Shown: positions 1 to 7,048, numbered from the stretch's first letter. The stretch: 12,481 nt of DNA from Gammaproteobacteria bacterium (GCA_030066245.1 JASJBY010000118.1:1-12481); one strand, 5' to 3'. A program made the numbers and translations. Notes: generated from the letters alone by a model not told the origin.

Positions 1-455
1 AACATTGCCGCCTGTCCGCACCCGCGGCCCGCCTCGTCCATCAGATTCCAGACCGTAGCCTGTTCGATAAGGAAGCGCCGCCCGCTGCGGGAGATACGTA
101 CACCGGAGTAGTCATCGATATAACCTTGACTGGCGACGCGCGCGAGCAGGCTTGCCCGCTCCTCACGCACCAAGGACTCTGCCGACAATCTTGACGGCAG
201 TGTCGTGAAACCCGCCCACGTCATCTCGAATAGCTGGAGAGCTATGGCATTGGCATAGCTGAAGATCGGATCCGGGTCTGGCGTGTGCGACACCACGGCG
301 AAGGGTGCGAAAAACAAGGCGCGTGCGGCTGCCCGCGCAGAGAGACGAGGGTCCAACAGGTCGCGTCCCGTCCATTCCCTGAGGCTGCGGCGCAAGACGG
401 CCACATGTACCGCCTGAAAATCATTACTCTCGTCGGGCTGAGATAGCTGGCCCAT
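1..455 (-). CDS. MEKHLA domain protein, 3' end beyond the window
   Basis: I translated this frame by hand from the ATG at 455. It stays open for 151 codons to the left edge, so the stop codon is outside the window. Residues about 45-151 match the MEKHLA domain, a small PAS-related fold of unknown function found alone in many bacteria and at the C-terminus of plant HD-ZIP III factors. Recognisable family blocks are SHTPDPDPIFSYAN (56-69), LPSRLSAE (86-93), REER (97-100), GYIDDYSGVRIS (111-122), SGRRF (124-128) and VWNLMDEAGR (135-144). Stand-alone family members are about 150-160 residues, so only a few residues should be missing. There is no signal peptide, no membrane segment and no clear Shine-Dalgarno before the ATG, but no better start lies upstream. 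The gene is divergent from the diguanylate cyclase at 584. The family assignment is confident; the role is unknown, and sensing by the PAS-like fold is only inference. Confidence 0.85.
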   Translation of the reverse strand, partial: MGQLSQPDESNDFQAVHVAVLRRSLREWTGRDLLDPRLSARAAARALFFAPFAVVSHTPDPDPIFSYANAIALQLFEMTWAGFTTLPSRLSAESLVREERASLLARVASQGYIDDYSGVRISRSGRRFLIEQATVWNLMDEAGRGCGQAAM

Positions 456-484
456 GGCAAATACCGTGGTTCGCTGTCGGTGGT

Positions 485-513
485 GGGCGCGGATCGGGCG
501 CGGATCGGGCGCG
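485..513. repeat. 11-bp direct repeat, about 2.6 copies
   Basis: The unit GGGCGCGGATC occurs perfectly at 485-495 and 496-506, followed by a partial third copy GGGCGCG at 507-513. The 11-bp period is close to one helical turn, so repeated protein contacts on one DNA face are possible. It sits between the divergent starts at 455 and 584. It may be an operator or simply a local slippage duplication. Confidence 0.7.
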
Positions 514-535
514 ATGGCGGCCCGCCGCCGTCATC
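512..535. promoter_or_regulatory. GC-rich palindrome in the divergent promoter region
   Basis: GGCGGC (516-521) and GCCGCC (524-529) form a perfect inverted repeat around CC. Looser symmetry extends outward to GATG and CATC. It follows the 11-bp repeats directly and precedes the AT-rich TATATTAGAAT stretch. The position suits an operator, but no known regulator motif is recognised. Confidence 0.35.
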
Positions 536-536
536 G

Positions 537-547
537 TATATTAGAAT
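537..547 (+). promoter_or_regulatory. possible -10 element for the diguanylate cyclase gene
   Basis: TATATT (537-542) and TAGAAT (542-547) each match five of six bases of the sigma-70 -10 consensus and form the only AT-rich patch in this GC-rich intergenic region. No -35 hexamer is visible at 16-18 bp upstream, so either an activator is needed or this is not the promoter. Confidence 0.3.
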
Positions 548-583
548 AGCCTGAAACGACAGGCTTCGAACCGACCGCTCCCC

Positions 584-1807
584 ATGCGCAACCTGGTTGT
601 CTCGCTCGCAGTACCGGCGGTCATGCTGGCGCTGACTGTCATTGCGTGGCGACATGCGACAGAGTTGCCCGAGCTTTTTCGGGCGTTGTTGCCTTACGGG
701 CCCCACATCGTTGCGGTCGGCGGTATGGCGCTGGCCTGGATGTTCAATCGCAGCCGTGCCTTCTTCATCCTGCTGCTGCTGGCGTTGGTGCATTCGGTCT
801 CTTTGCCGGCGTTGGCCGGGCGAGATATCCAGACATTGGATACCGGCGTCGTATATTGGTCAACGACCGTTCTGCTGCCCCTTAACGTGGCGGTGTTCGC
901 CCTGTTGAGCGAGCGGGGCATTCTGACCTGGCGCGGAGGTCTGCGGCTGGGCCTGTTGTCCCTGCAAGTGCTGCTTGTCGCGTGGCTGGCCCGGACCAGT
1001 CCGGATTGGTTGGATGGCCTTCGAGTATATCGAGCGTCTTGGCCGGCTCCGCGGGTGGAATCGCCCATTTCGGACCCGGCGGCAGCCGTATTTGTCGTGG
1101 CTTTCGTTGTCTTGCTGGTGCGCGTCCTGCTTCGCCGGATGCCGCTGGATGGGGCAATCCTGGGTGTGCTGGCGTCGTCGCAGATGGCCATGCATGTGAA
1201 AGACGACGGTCTGATGGTGTCGCTGTTCCTGACCGCGGCTGGGCTCATGCTCATCCTGGCCATCGTCCAGGAGTCCTACCATATGGCTTACGCGGACGAA
1301 CTGACGGGTTTGCCTGCTCGCCGCGCACTTCGCGAAAACCTCTTGAAGCTGGGCGCCCACTACAGCATCGCGATGGTGGACGTGGACCATTTCAAGAAAT
1401 TCAATGACCGATACGGGCATGATGCGGGCGACCAGGTGCTGCGCATGGTGGCGTCCAAGCTCGCACGAGTGTCGGGAGGCGGAAAGGCGTACCGATACGG
1501 GGGCGAGGAGTTCGCTGTGGTGTTTCCCGGGAAAGCTCTGCACGAGGCGGAGACGCATCTCGAAGCCCTGTGTAGGTCTGTCGCCGATGCGTGTTTCACC
1601 GTCCGCGGCAAAGGTCGTTCCAGGCGCCATGCGACGGCCAGCCGAGGCAAGCCCCGTTCCGGCAGGCAGAAGCAAGTCTCGGTAACGGTCAGCATCGGAT
1701 GCGCAGAGCGCAACGAACGCAATGTTGCCCCCATGGACGTTTTGAAAGCGGCAGACCGATGCCTGTACTGGGCGAAGACCCTGGGCAGAAACCGGGTATG
1801 CTCCTAG
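584..1807 (+). CDS. membrane-bound diguanylate cyclase (GGEEF)
   Basis: This 407-residue protein should make cyclic di-GMP from two GTP at the inner membrane. The N-terminal half is a hydrophobic sensor with about seven or eight predicted membrane spans, between residues 3 and 229. The GGDEF domain follows (about 236-405). Visible hallmarks are DELTGLPARR (238-247), the metal-binding Asp in VDVDHF (265-270), GHDAGD (278-283), the active-site loop GGEEF (306-310), SIG (370-372) and the closing AKTLGRNR (397-404). The RxxD product-inhibition site normally found five residues before the GG motif is replaced by SGGG (297-300), so I-site feedback is probably absent. A basic insert rich in Arg, Lys and Ser (about 341-364) precedes the VSVTVSIG strand. 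The hydrophobic domain was not matched to a named MASE family. No Shine-Dalgarno is obvious, but the ATG immediately precedes a good hydrophobic segment. Catalytic activity is inferred from motif integrity. Confidence 0.93.
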   Translation: MRNLVVSLAVPAVMLALTVIAWRHATELPELFRALLPYGPHIVAVGGMALAWMFNRSRAFFILLLLALVHSVSLPALAGRDIQTLDTGVVYWSTTVLLPLNVAVFALLSERGILTWRGGLRLGLLSLQVLLVAWLARTSPDWLDGLRVYRASWPAPRVESPISDPAAAVFVVAFVVLLVRVLLRRMPLDGAILGVLASSQMAMHVKDDGLMVSLFLTAAGLMLILAIVQESYHMAYADELTGLPARRALRENLLKLGAHYSIAMVDVDHFKKFNDRYGHDAGDQVLRMVASKLARVSGGGKAYRYGGEEFAVVFPGKALHEAETHLEALCRSVADACFTVRGKGRSRRHATASRGKPRSGRQKQVSVTVSIGCAERNERNVAPMDVLKAADRCLYWAKTLGRNRVCS

Positions 1808-2236
1808 CGCGCATTTTTCACCGGGCGGACCTCGGATCGCAGATTATGTTGGCAAACTCAGCACATTGGCTTCACCGAGCCGGGCGAAGAGGTATGTCCC
1901 GCGCTCCTGCTCAGGGGCTGACCTGTCCGTCATCGAGCGTTAAGGGCGGTGGTGTAGGTCGACACTGCGGTCGTGTGGGTGGTCGCTCAGGGCAGGGTTA
2001 AACACCAGCCGAACATCAGTCGTCGCGGGCACCCGCATACACGATCGGTGAAGCATTCGCGGTGGGGCCGTAGGGGCACGAGCCGCCGGGACACGCCGTG
2101 AATACCTTTCTGCAGGCTCGACGGCCGCTATCCCTGCGGCCGACGGTCCCGGCCACTCATGCCGGTACGGCCCTGACAAACACCAATGCGGTGTGTCGGG
2201 TGTGAATGGCAGCAGCGGGCTTTCGTTGTGGGCAGG
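1808..2236. other. gene-free region with structured right half
   Basis: These 429 bases separate the converging diguanylate cyclase and ybaK genes. The short open frames in it, including a leftward 79-codon one at 1940-2179, have no start context and read as Arg/Pro/Ala-rich noise, so I call no gene. The stretch just after the cyclase stop has TTTTT but only a four-pair stem before it, too weak to call a terminator. The right half holds three successive hairpins, listed separately. The region may be a dispersed noncoding repeat, which only comparison with the rest of the genome could show. Confidence 0.6.
2119..2199. repeat. array of three consecutive hairpins
   Basis: Hairpin 1 pairs 2119-2128 with 2136-2145: CGGCCGC with GCGGCCG, then one A-A mismatch and two more pairs, around the 7-base loop TATCCCT. 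Hairpin 2 pairs CCGGC (2149-2153) with GCCGG (2161-2165) around a 7-base loop. Hairpin 3 pairs 2173-2177 and 2180-2184 with 2190-2199 (ten pairs, one of them G-T, and an AA bulge) around loop AATGC. No T-run follows on either strand, so these are not classical terminators. REP-like elements, a processed 3' end of the ybaK mRNA, or a structured RNA are all possible. Confidence 0.55.
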
Positions 2237-2725
2237 CTACCGATTCACCGCGTCACGAGCCAGCTCAGCGCATCGCCCTCCGGTCAAGTCGAGCAAATCT
2301 TCCGGGAGCAGTTCAAGCTCCAAGCCCCGCCGTTCCCCGCTGACGAAAATGGTTTCGTAGTTCCGGGCGGTAGCGTCCAGGAACAAGGGGAGCCGTCTCC
2401 GCTGGCCCAGAGGACTGATGCCGCCGACCACGTAGCCGGTGGTCCGCTGAGCGTCCCGCGCATCGGCCATCCTGGCCTGCTTGGCACCTGCTACCCGTGC
2501 CAGTCCCTTGAGGTCCAACTGGCAGGCCGCCGGGACAACAGCCACAACCAGCTGCCGTGTGTCGTCGTTCAGCATCACGACCAGAGTCTTGAAGACGCGC
2601 CATGGGTCGATGCCGAGCGCCGCAGCGGCCTCCATAGCAAACGAGTCTGCCGACGGATCGTGGGCATAGGAACGCACTGAATAGGAGATGCGCGCCTTCT
2701 CAGCAGCGTGAACAGCCGGTGTCAT
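2237..2725 (-). CDS. ybaK: Cys-tRNA(Pro)/Cys-tRNA(Cys) deacylase YbaK
   Basis: This 162-residue cytosolic editing enzyme hydrolyses Cys wrongly attached to tRNA(Pro) by prolyl-tRNA synthetase. The match to E. coli YbaK is collinear throughout. It begins MTPAV and carries the family's conserved Lys46 in RVFKTLVV, GQLDLK-like QLDLKGLA (69-76), AQRTTGYVVGGISPLG (92-107) with the GGxSPxG substrate loop, and VSGERRGLELEL near the end. The ATG at 2725 is chosen because the family starts at MTPAV. A TTG 33 bases upstream (2758) would add eleven residues with no family counterpart, although GGAGG at 2776-2780 lies some 17 bases before it. No strong Shine-Dalgarno precedes the ATG. The gene is divergent from the ABC importer operon; no functional link is evident. 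The family is certain; activity is inferred from residue conservation. Confidence 0.94.
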   Translation of the reverse strand: MTPAVHAAEKARISYSVRSYAHDPSADSFAMEAAAALGIDPWRVFKTLVVMLNDDTRQLVVAVVPAACQLDLKGLARVAGAKQARMADARDAQRTTGYVVGGISPLGQRRRLPLFLDATARNYETIFVSGERRGLELELLPEDLLDLTGGRCAELARDAVNR

Positions 2726-2851
2726 ACGATCGGCAAGCGGCCGCACCGGGCCAAGCAAGGCAGGCGGATTCGGCCTCCGGCATAAGACGCCTCCAGTAAA
2801 GCTGGGTTAGGATAATGCCAATCGAAGGCTGCGCCTGCCAGTACTCCAGTC
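2726..2851. promoter_or_regulatory. divergent promoter region of ybaK and the importer operon
   Basis: These 126 bases must contain the start signals of both the leftward ybaK and the rightward ABC operon. The clearest element is GATAAT (2811-2816), a good -10 match for the importer genes, but no convincing -35 lies 16-18 bp upstream. No Shine-Dalgarno is seen just before the ATG at 2852. Confidence 0.35.
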
Positions 2852-3592
2852 ATGCTCGAGCTCAGGGATATCAACAAGCGTTTTGCCGGTGCTACGGTCC
2901 TTCGGGACATCAGCCTCACCGTGGCCGAGGGTAGTACGACCGTGCTTATTGGTCCGAGCGGCTGCGGCAAGTCCACGCTCATTCGGATCGTCAACGGCCT
3001 GATTCTCGCCGATTCGGGGACCGTGGGCTTCATGGGGCAAGAGGTAGACCGGTCGACCGCACCGGCTCTGCGCCGGCGCATGGGCTATGTGATCCAGGAG
3101 GGCGGCTTGTTTCCCCACCTGACGGCACACGGAAACGTGGTGCTCATGGCTCGCCATCTTGGATGGCCCTCCGAGCGGATAAGCCGGCGGGTGGACGAGC
3201 TCGTTGAGCTCACACGATTTCCCGGGGACGGGCTCAAACGGTATCCGGCTCAGCTTTCAGGAGGCCAGCGTCAGCGGGTCGCGCTGATGCGCGCACTCAT
3301 GCTGGACCCGGAGCTGCTGCTTCTGGACGAGCCTCTCGGTGCGCTGGATCCGCTGATTCGCTACGAGCTGCAGATGGATCTTCGTAACGTGTTTCAGTCT
3401 CTGCAGAAGACCGTGGTGATGGTCACCCACGATCTGGCGGAAGCAGCCCATTTTGCCGACCAGGTCGTCCTGCTCCGGGATGGGGGGATAGAGCAGCAAG
3501 GTGGCATGCGGACCCTGCTGGAGGCGCCCGTGACGCCCTTTGTGGAGCGCTTCGTAAACGCGCAGCGTAGCCTGCTCTCCGGGATCGGCTGA
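2852..3592 (+). CDS. ABC importer ATPase, osmoprotectant (OpuC/Osm) type
   Basis: This 246-residue nucleotide-binding subunit powers import of a quaternary-amine solute such as glycine betaine, carnitine or choline. All ATPase motifs are intact: Walker A GPSGCGKST (34-42), Q-loop Gln82 in YVIQEGG, signature LSGGQRQR (135-142), Walker B LLLLDE (155-160), D-loop ALD (164-166) and H-loop His193 in MVTHD. The variant Q-loop sequence YVIQEGGLFPHLT is typical of the OpuCA/OsmV/YehX group. Unlike OpuCA or OsmV, which carry C-terminal CBS domains that sense ionic strength, this protein ends about 50 residues after the H-loop and has none. Its TGA overlaps the next ATG by one base (TGATG), implying translational coupling. 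The substrate is inferred from family and neighbour and is not shown by the sequence. Confidence 0.95.
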   Translation: MLELRDINKRFAGATVLRDISLTVAEGSTTVLIGPSGCGKSTLIRIVNGLILADSGTVGFMGQEVDRSTAPALRRRMGYVIQEGGLFPHLTAHGNVVLMARHLGWPSERISRRVDELVELTRFPGDGLKRYPAQLSGGQRQRVALMRALMLDPELLLLDEPLGALDPLIRYELQMDLRNVFQSLQKTVVMVTHDLAEAAHFADQVVLLRDGGIEQQGGMRTLLEAPVTPFVERFVNAQRSLLSGIG

Positions 3593-5094
3593 TGCGGGGC
3601 GCAGCCAAGATCTTCCTCATGATGCTGGCAGTCGGGGGGCAGATGGCGCATGGGGACAGCGTGGTCGTCGGGGCGAAGAAGTTCACCGAGTCGGTGATCC
3701 TGGCGGAGATGGCCGCGCAGGTCATGCGCAAGGAGGGCTTACCAGCCGAAGTGCGGGAGTTGGGGGGAACGCGCACGCTCTGGCAGGCCCTGAAACGAGG
3801 CGACATTGACCTGTATCCCGAGTACACCGGCACGCTGCTTCAGGAGATGTTCGCCGGGGTTCCCCAGGCGGCTGGAAGCCTGGCGGGCTTGCAGCCGTTG
3901 CTGGCGGCTCAGGGCATTCGCGTCAGCATGCCTCTCGGGTTCGACAATCGTTATGCACTGGGCATGCTCGAGGCTCGTGCAGCTGGGCTGGGAATCGCCG
4001 AAGTCTCTGATCTGCTAGCACACCCCGGTCTCCGATACGGCTTCAGCAACGAATTCATGGACCGGGCGGATGGCTGGCCTGGTCTACGTCGGCACTACGG
4101 TCTCGCGCCGAAACGCGTTACCGGGCTGGATCATGACCTGGCATACCGCGGGCTGGCGGCAGGAACCATCGATGTTATCGACACGTACGCCACGGACGCG
4201 GAAATACAGCACTACCAGGTTCGGGTTTTGCGCGATGACCGGCGTTACTTTCCGAGCTACGAGGCGGTCTTCGTGTACAGAAGCGACCTGGCCTCCCGTG
4301 CTCCGGCCGTGTTGCGGGGTCTGGAGCGACTGGTCGGGAAAATCGCCACGGCGGATATGATGGCCATGAACGCCCGCGTGAAGCTGCAAGGTGTTGAGGA
4401 GCAGCGAGTGGCCGCGGATTTCCTTGCTGAACGCCTGGCGTTGCAGGCCGAGGTCCGGGAACGAACCGTCGCCTCCCGACTTTGGCAGCACACCCAGGAG
4501 CACCTGTTCCTGGTGGCGATATCCCTCAGCAGTGCCATCCTGGTGGCGGTACCGCTGGGCATCTTGGCGGCGAGGCGGGCGCGCTTCGGACATGGGATCC
4601 TGGCGGCCGTGGGCGTGGTGCAGACCATCCCGTCACTGGCGCTGCTGGTATTCATGATTCCGTTGCTGGGCATCGGCGCCGGTCCTGCCATCGTGGCTCT
4701 GTTTCTCTACAGCCTGTTGCCTATAGTCCGCAACACCTACACGGGGCTGAGGGGCATCACGCCTGCGGTGAAGGAGTCCGCTGAGGCCCTCGGCATGACC
4801 CCGGGGGCGCAGCTGCGGCTCGTGGAGCTGCCCATGGCGTTACCGGCCATCCTGGCGGGCGTGAAGACCTCGGCCGTCATCAACGTGGGTACCGCAACCC
4901 TGGGGGCCCTGATCGGTGCTGGAGGCTACGGGCAACCGATTCTGACGGGGATTCGGTTGGACGACACAGGCCTGATTCTCATGGGCGCGGTACCGGCGGC
5001 TGGCCTTGCGCTGCTGGCCCAGGGTCTATTCGAGCTTCTCGAGCGATGGCTGGTGCCCCGCGGACTTCGGCACGGGCGGGATGCGGTTCGGTGA
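3592..5094 (+). CDS. fused periplasmic binding protein and permease of the osmoprotectant-type importer
   Basis: This 500-residue polypeptide joins two parts usually made as separate proteins. Residues 1-21 look like a signal peptide or signal anchor. Residues about 22-285 are an OpuAC-type binding domain, recognised by VVVGAKKFTESVILAEM (24-40), GGTRTLWQALKRGDIDLYPEYTGT (58-81, given here by span) and VIDTYATDAEI (195-205). Residues about 300-490 are the membrane permease, with roughly five or six spans beginning near 304 and the EAA coupling loop around EALGMTPGAQLRLVELP (398-414), which docks on the ATPase. Together with the upstream ATPase it makes a complete importer. The binding domain comes first, the reverse of OpuABC, BilEB or EgtU, where it is C-terminal. 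Glycine betaine, choline and carnitine are likely substrates by family; ergothioneine, imported by the related EgtUV, cannot be excluded. The gene is convergent with the next one, with 115 bases between them and no strong terminator. Confidence 0.95.
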   Translation: MRGAAKIFLMMLAVGGQMAHGDSVVVGAKKFTESVILAEMAAQVMRKEGLPAEVRELGGTRTLWQALKRGDIDLYPEYTGTLLQEMFAGVPQAAGSLAGLQPLLAAQGIRVSMPLGFDNRYALGMLEARAAGLGIAEVSDLLAHPGLRYGFSNEFMDRADGWPGLRRHYGLAPKRVTGLDHDLAYRGLAAGTIDVIDTYATDAEIQHYQVRVLRDDRRYFPSYEAVFVYRSDLASRAPAVLRGLERLVGKIATADMMAMNARVKLQGVEEQRVAADFLAERLALQAEVRERTVASRLWQHTQEHLFLVAISLSSAILVAVPLGILAARRARFGHGILAAVGVVQTIPSLALLVFMIPLLGIGAGPAIVALFLYSLLPIVRNTYTGLRGITPAVKESAEALGMTPGAQLRLVELPMALPAILAGVKTSAVINVGTATLGALIGAGGYGQPILTGIRLDDTGLILMGAVPAAGLALLAQGLFELLERWLVPRGLRHGRDAVR

Positions 5095-5209
5095 CACAGC
5101 CCGGGGCTCAAGCCTGCCCGCTACATGCAAGCCGGTAAGTTCGTCGCGACAACCATTCGGGATCCTGCAGTTAAGGGGCGGGGAAGGTCGGGCCCCCTGC
5201 GCGAGTCGG

Positions 5210-6802
5210 TCAGGGAAGAGGGAGGGACTCGAGCTCTGCCCTGGCGCGCAGGGCCTTGACTTCCAGCTCGGGTGTCAACGCCAGCTCTTGCCCGGCCCAC
5301 GGGAAGCGGAAACCGGCGATGGCGAGGTCGACTTTCTCCACCACCGGCTGCGCGCCCTCAACAGGACAGTGCTCGAGCAGAATCCCGAATTCGCTGTTGC
5401 TCAATCGCGCTACGGAATCGGTTTCTCGAAATTGCCCCCTGAGCAATCCAGCGAGACTTCTGAGAAGCTCGTCTCCGGCCTGCTTGCCGTGCAGGTCTCG
5501 GACGGTGTCGCACTCGTCAACCCGAACACGGAGCACGACATGCTCGATGCCCGCTGACTCTGCGGTCGCGGCAGCACGCAGCAGCCGGCGCTCGAAGCTC
5601 GGGCGGTCGAGCAGCCCCGTGAGGGAATCGGCGCTGTCTTCCGTGGCGAACGTGCCGACGGCAGTGGACTGTTCGCTCGACGCGCGAAAGACCAGTACCG
5701 AGCCGCTGAGCTCGCCAACCGAGTCCTGTATGGGGGCCCAGGAGTGCTGGACGGAAATCCGGACCTTATCCTTGCGCTCCAGGATGCCATCGCCGAAGCC
5801 CTGGGTCACGGCTTCCGACAGGCAGTGGCGTACGGGATCGGCTCGTCCATCCCGCCTGTCGGCTTTGCCGTGAAGGCGAAACACCTCCTCTAGCGGGCGG
5901 TCGTGGGCGTCGGCCAGACTCCAGCCGGTGAGCTGCTCCGCTGCGGGGTTGACAAAATCGATACGGCACCCGGCATCGGTGGTGATGACGGCGTCGCCCA
6001 AAGACTGCAGCGTGGTCTGGGCCCGTTCTTTTTCCCTCTTCAACCAGGCCTCGATTCGTCGTCGAGCGGCGACCTCGCGCTCCAGCTCGCGATTTATTCG
6101 GACCGTTTCATCACATGCCGCACTTACGGTATTGGCGAGTTCCGCGTTTGCGAACGACAGGTCGAGGGAACGAGTCAGGCTGGCATTCAGCCGTCGCGCC
6201 GTCAGGAGCATGACGCTCAGTAGCAGTATGCCCAGCAGTCCCATGAGGAAATAGATCTGGTCGCCCTGAAGCAAAAACCAAAGTGCCACCGGCAGGAGAG
6301 CGAGCACGGAGAACACCACATAGGCTCTGGTCAGGGGAGAGAGCACTGCCAGCCCGCCTGACACCATACCCCCGACCACGAACGCGACGAAATACTGATG
6401 CGAGGGCGACTGGCTGAGGGCGGTCAGTAGGGCCGTCGACCCCCACGCGACTCCTGAACCCGCGCTGGTCAGCGTGTACCAGTTGCCCCAGGTCTGAGGC
6501 TTCGCCTTGGCACGCAAGTCGGACCCGTATGCCTGAATCAGCAGCAGGCGAAACACGTTGACCAGGACGTGGCCGATGAACCAGCCAACGATCAAAGACG
6601 TTTCCACCACGTCCCAGTGGGCGAAAGCCACGAGCGCGGCGACTACCAGGCTGGTAGTTATGCCAAGGGGCGCCTGGGCATAGACGAGTCGAACGAGCTC
6701 CGCGTCCACCTGCGCCCGGCGTTGCGTGCGCGCTTTTTCCTGCCTTGTCTGCGGCTCGGCCGGTTCCACTGAGCGGAGGGTATCCGTCCCAGACTGCTCC
6801 AT
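5210..6802 (-). CDS. membrane PAS protein with degenerate, shortened GGDEF domain
   Basis: From the ATG at 6802 this is a 530-residue protein. After a charged N-terminus it has about six membrane spans (residues 44-202), a charged helical linker (about 235-260) and a PAS domain (about 258-373; QTTLQSLGDAVITTD, NPAAEQLTGW). A GGDEF-like domain (about 391-506) ends the protein. The active-site motif reads SNSEF (468-472) instead of GGDEF. The first metal-binding Asp is Arg and the substrate-contacting Asn is also Arg. The domain stops before the usual SIG strand and the final AD-x-A-x-Y-x-AK helix. The inhibitory site RETD (459-462) remains at its proper five-residue spacing. It cannot be a cyclase and probably binds cyclic di-GMP or signals by protein contact. 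Its PAS and GGDEF parts closely resemble those of the protein at 10058-12481. The start is uncertain: a TTG at 6919 would add 39 polar residues, and the chosen ATG has only a weak GGAA upstream. Confidence 0.88.
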   Translation of the reverse strand: MEQSGTDTLRSVEPAEPQTRQEKARTQRRAQVDAELVRLVYAQAPLGITTSLVVAALVAFAHWDVVETSLIVGWFIGHVLVNVFRLLLIQAYGSDLRAKAKPQTWGNWYTLTSAGSGVAWGSTALLTALSQSPSHQYFVAFVVGGMVSGGLAVLSPLTRAYVVFSVLALLPVALWFLLQGDQIYFLMGLLGILLLSVMLLTARRLNASLTRSLDLSFANAELANTVSAACDETVRINRELEREVAARRRIEAWLKREKERAQTTLQSLGDAVITTDAGCRIDFVNPAAEQLTGWSLADAHDRPLEEVFRLHGKADRRDGRADPVRHCLSEAVTQGFGDGILERKDKVRISVQHSWAPIQDSVGELSGSVLVFRASSEQSTAVGTFATEDSADSLTGLLDRPSFERRLLRAAATAESAGIEHVVLRVRVDECDTVRDLHGKQAGDELLRSLAGLLRGQFRETDSVARLSNSEFGILLEHCPVEGAQPVVEKVDLAIAGFRFPWAGQELALTPELEVKALRARAELESLPLP

Positions 6803-6852
6803 GGCATTCGTTTCCAAGCTCGCGATTGTCCCCTGCTGTGGCGGTGCTCCGG

Positions 6853-6871
6853 AGCCGCATCGCCTGCGGCT
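6853..6871 (-). other. perfect hairpin in the leader of the degenerate GGDEF gene
   Basis: AGCCGCA (6853-6859) and TGCGGCT (6865-6871) form a perfect 7-bp stem with a 5-base loop, about 50 bases upstream of the ATG at 6802 on the minus strand. No T-run follows. It could be a leader structure or a dyad operator. If the TTG at 6919 were the true start, it would lie inside the coding sequence. Confidence 0.4.
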
Positions 6872-7042
6872 GCAGGTGGTAGAGACTTGCCCTATCTCAG
6901 AGCCCGGCGATGCCTTCAACGATAGCCGATTCCCAGGAGGCCGGTCGAGTCGCCGTATCGACCCATAACGCGGGCGGATTCGCCGGCTGCCGCCGCGAAC
7001 GCACTATCCGGGTTAACATAGCGCCTGACACCGGACCCCAGC

Positions 7043-7048
7043 GAGAGG
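7043..7048 (+). promoter_or_regulatory. ribosome binding site fixing the start at 7054
   Basis: GAGAGG lies five bases before the ATG at 7054. It supports this start over the in-frame ATG at 6910, whose extra 48 codons read as non-family sequence and overlap the divergent promoter region. Confidence 0.6.

Noticed and set aside
860..1675. Long open frame antisense to the diguanylate cyclase
   Set aside because: Its product is His/Gln/Arg-rich with no family features and lies wholly opposite a clear GGDEF gene; such frames are common in GC-rich coding DNA.
1785..1821. Possible terminator at the end of the diguanylate cyclase gene (GCATTTTTC)
   Set aside because: The T-run is real but only a four-pair stem can be drawn before it.
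1940..2179. 79-codon leftward open frame in the gene-free region
   Set aside because: No ribosome binding site, Arg/Pro/Ala-rich composition, and it overlaps the hairpin array; coding is not supported.
5095..5209. Terminator between the permease gene and the convergent PAS gene
   Set aside because: Only 4-5 bp stems with long loops are present and no T-run is seen on either strand.
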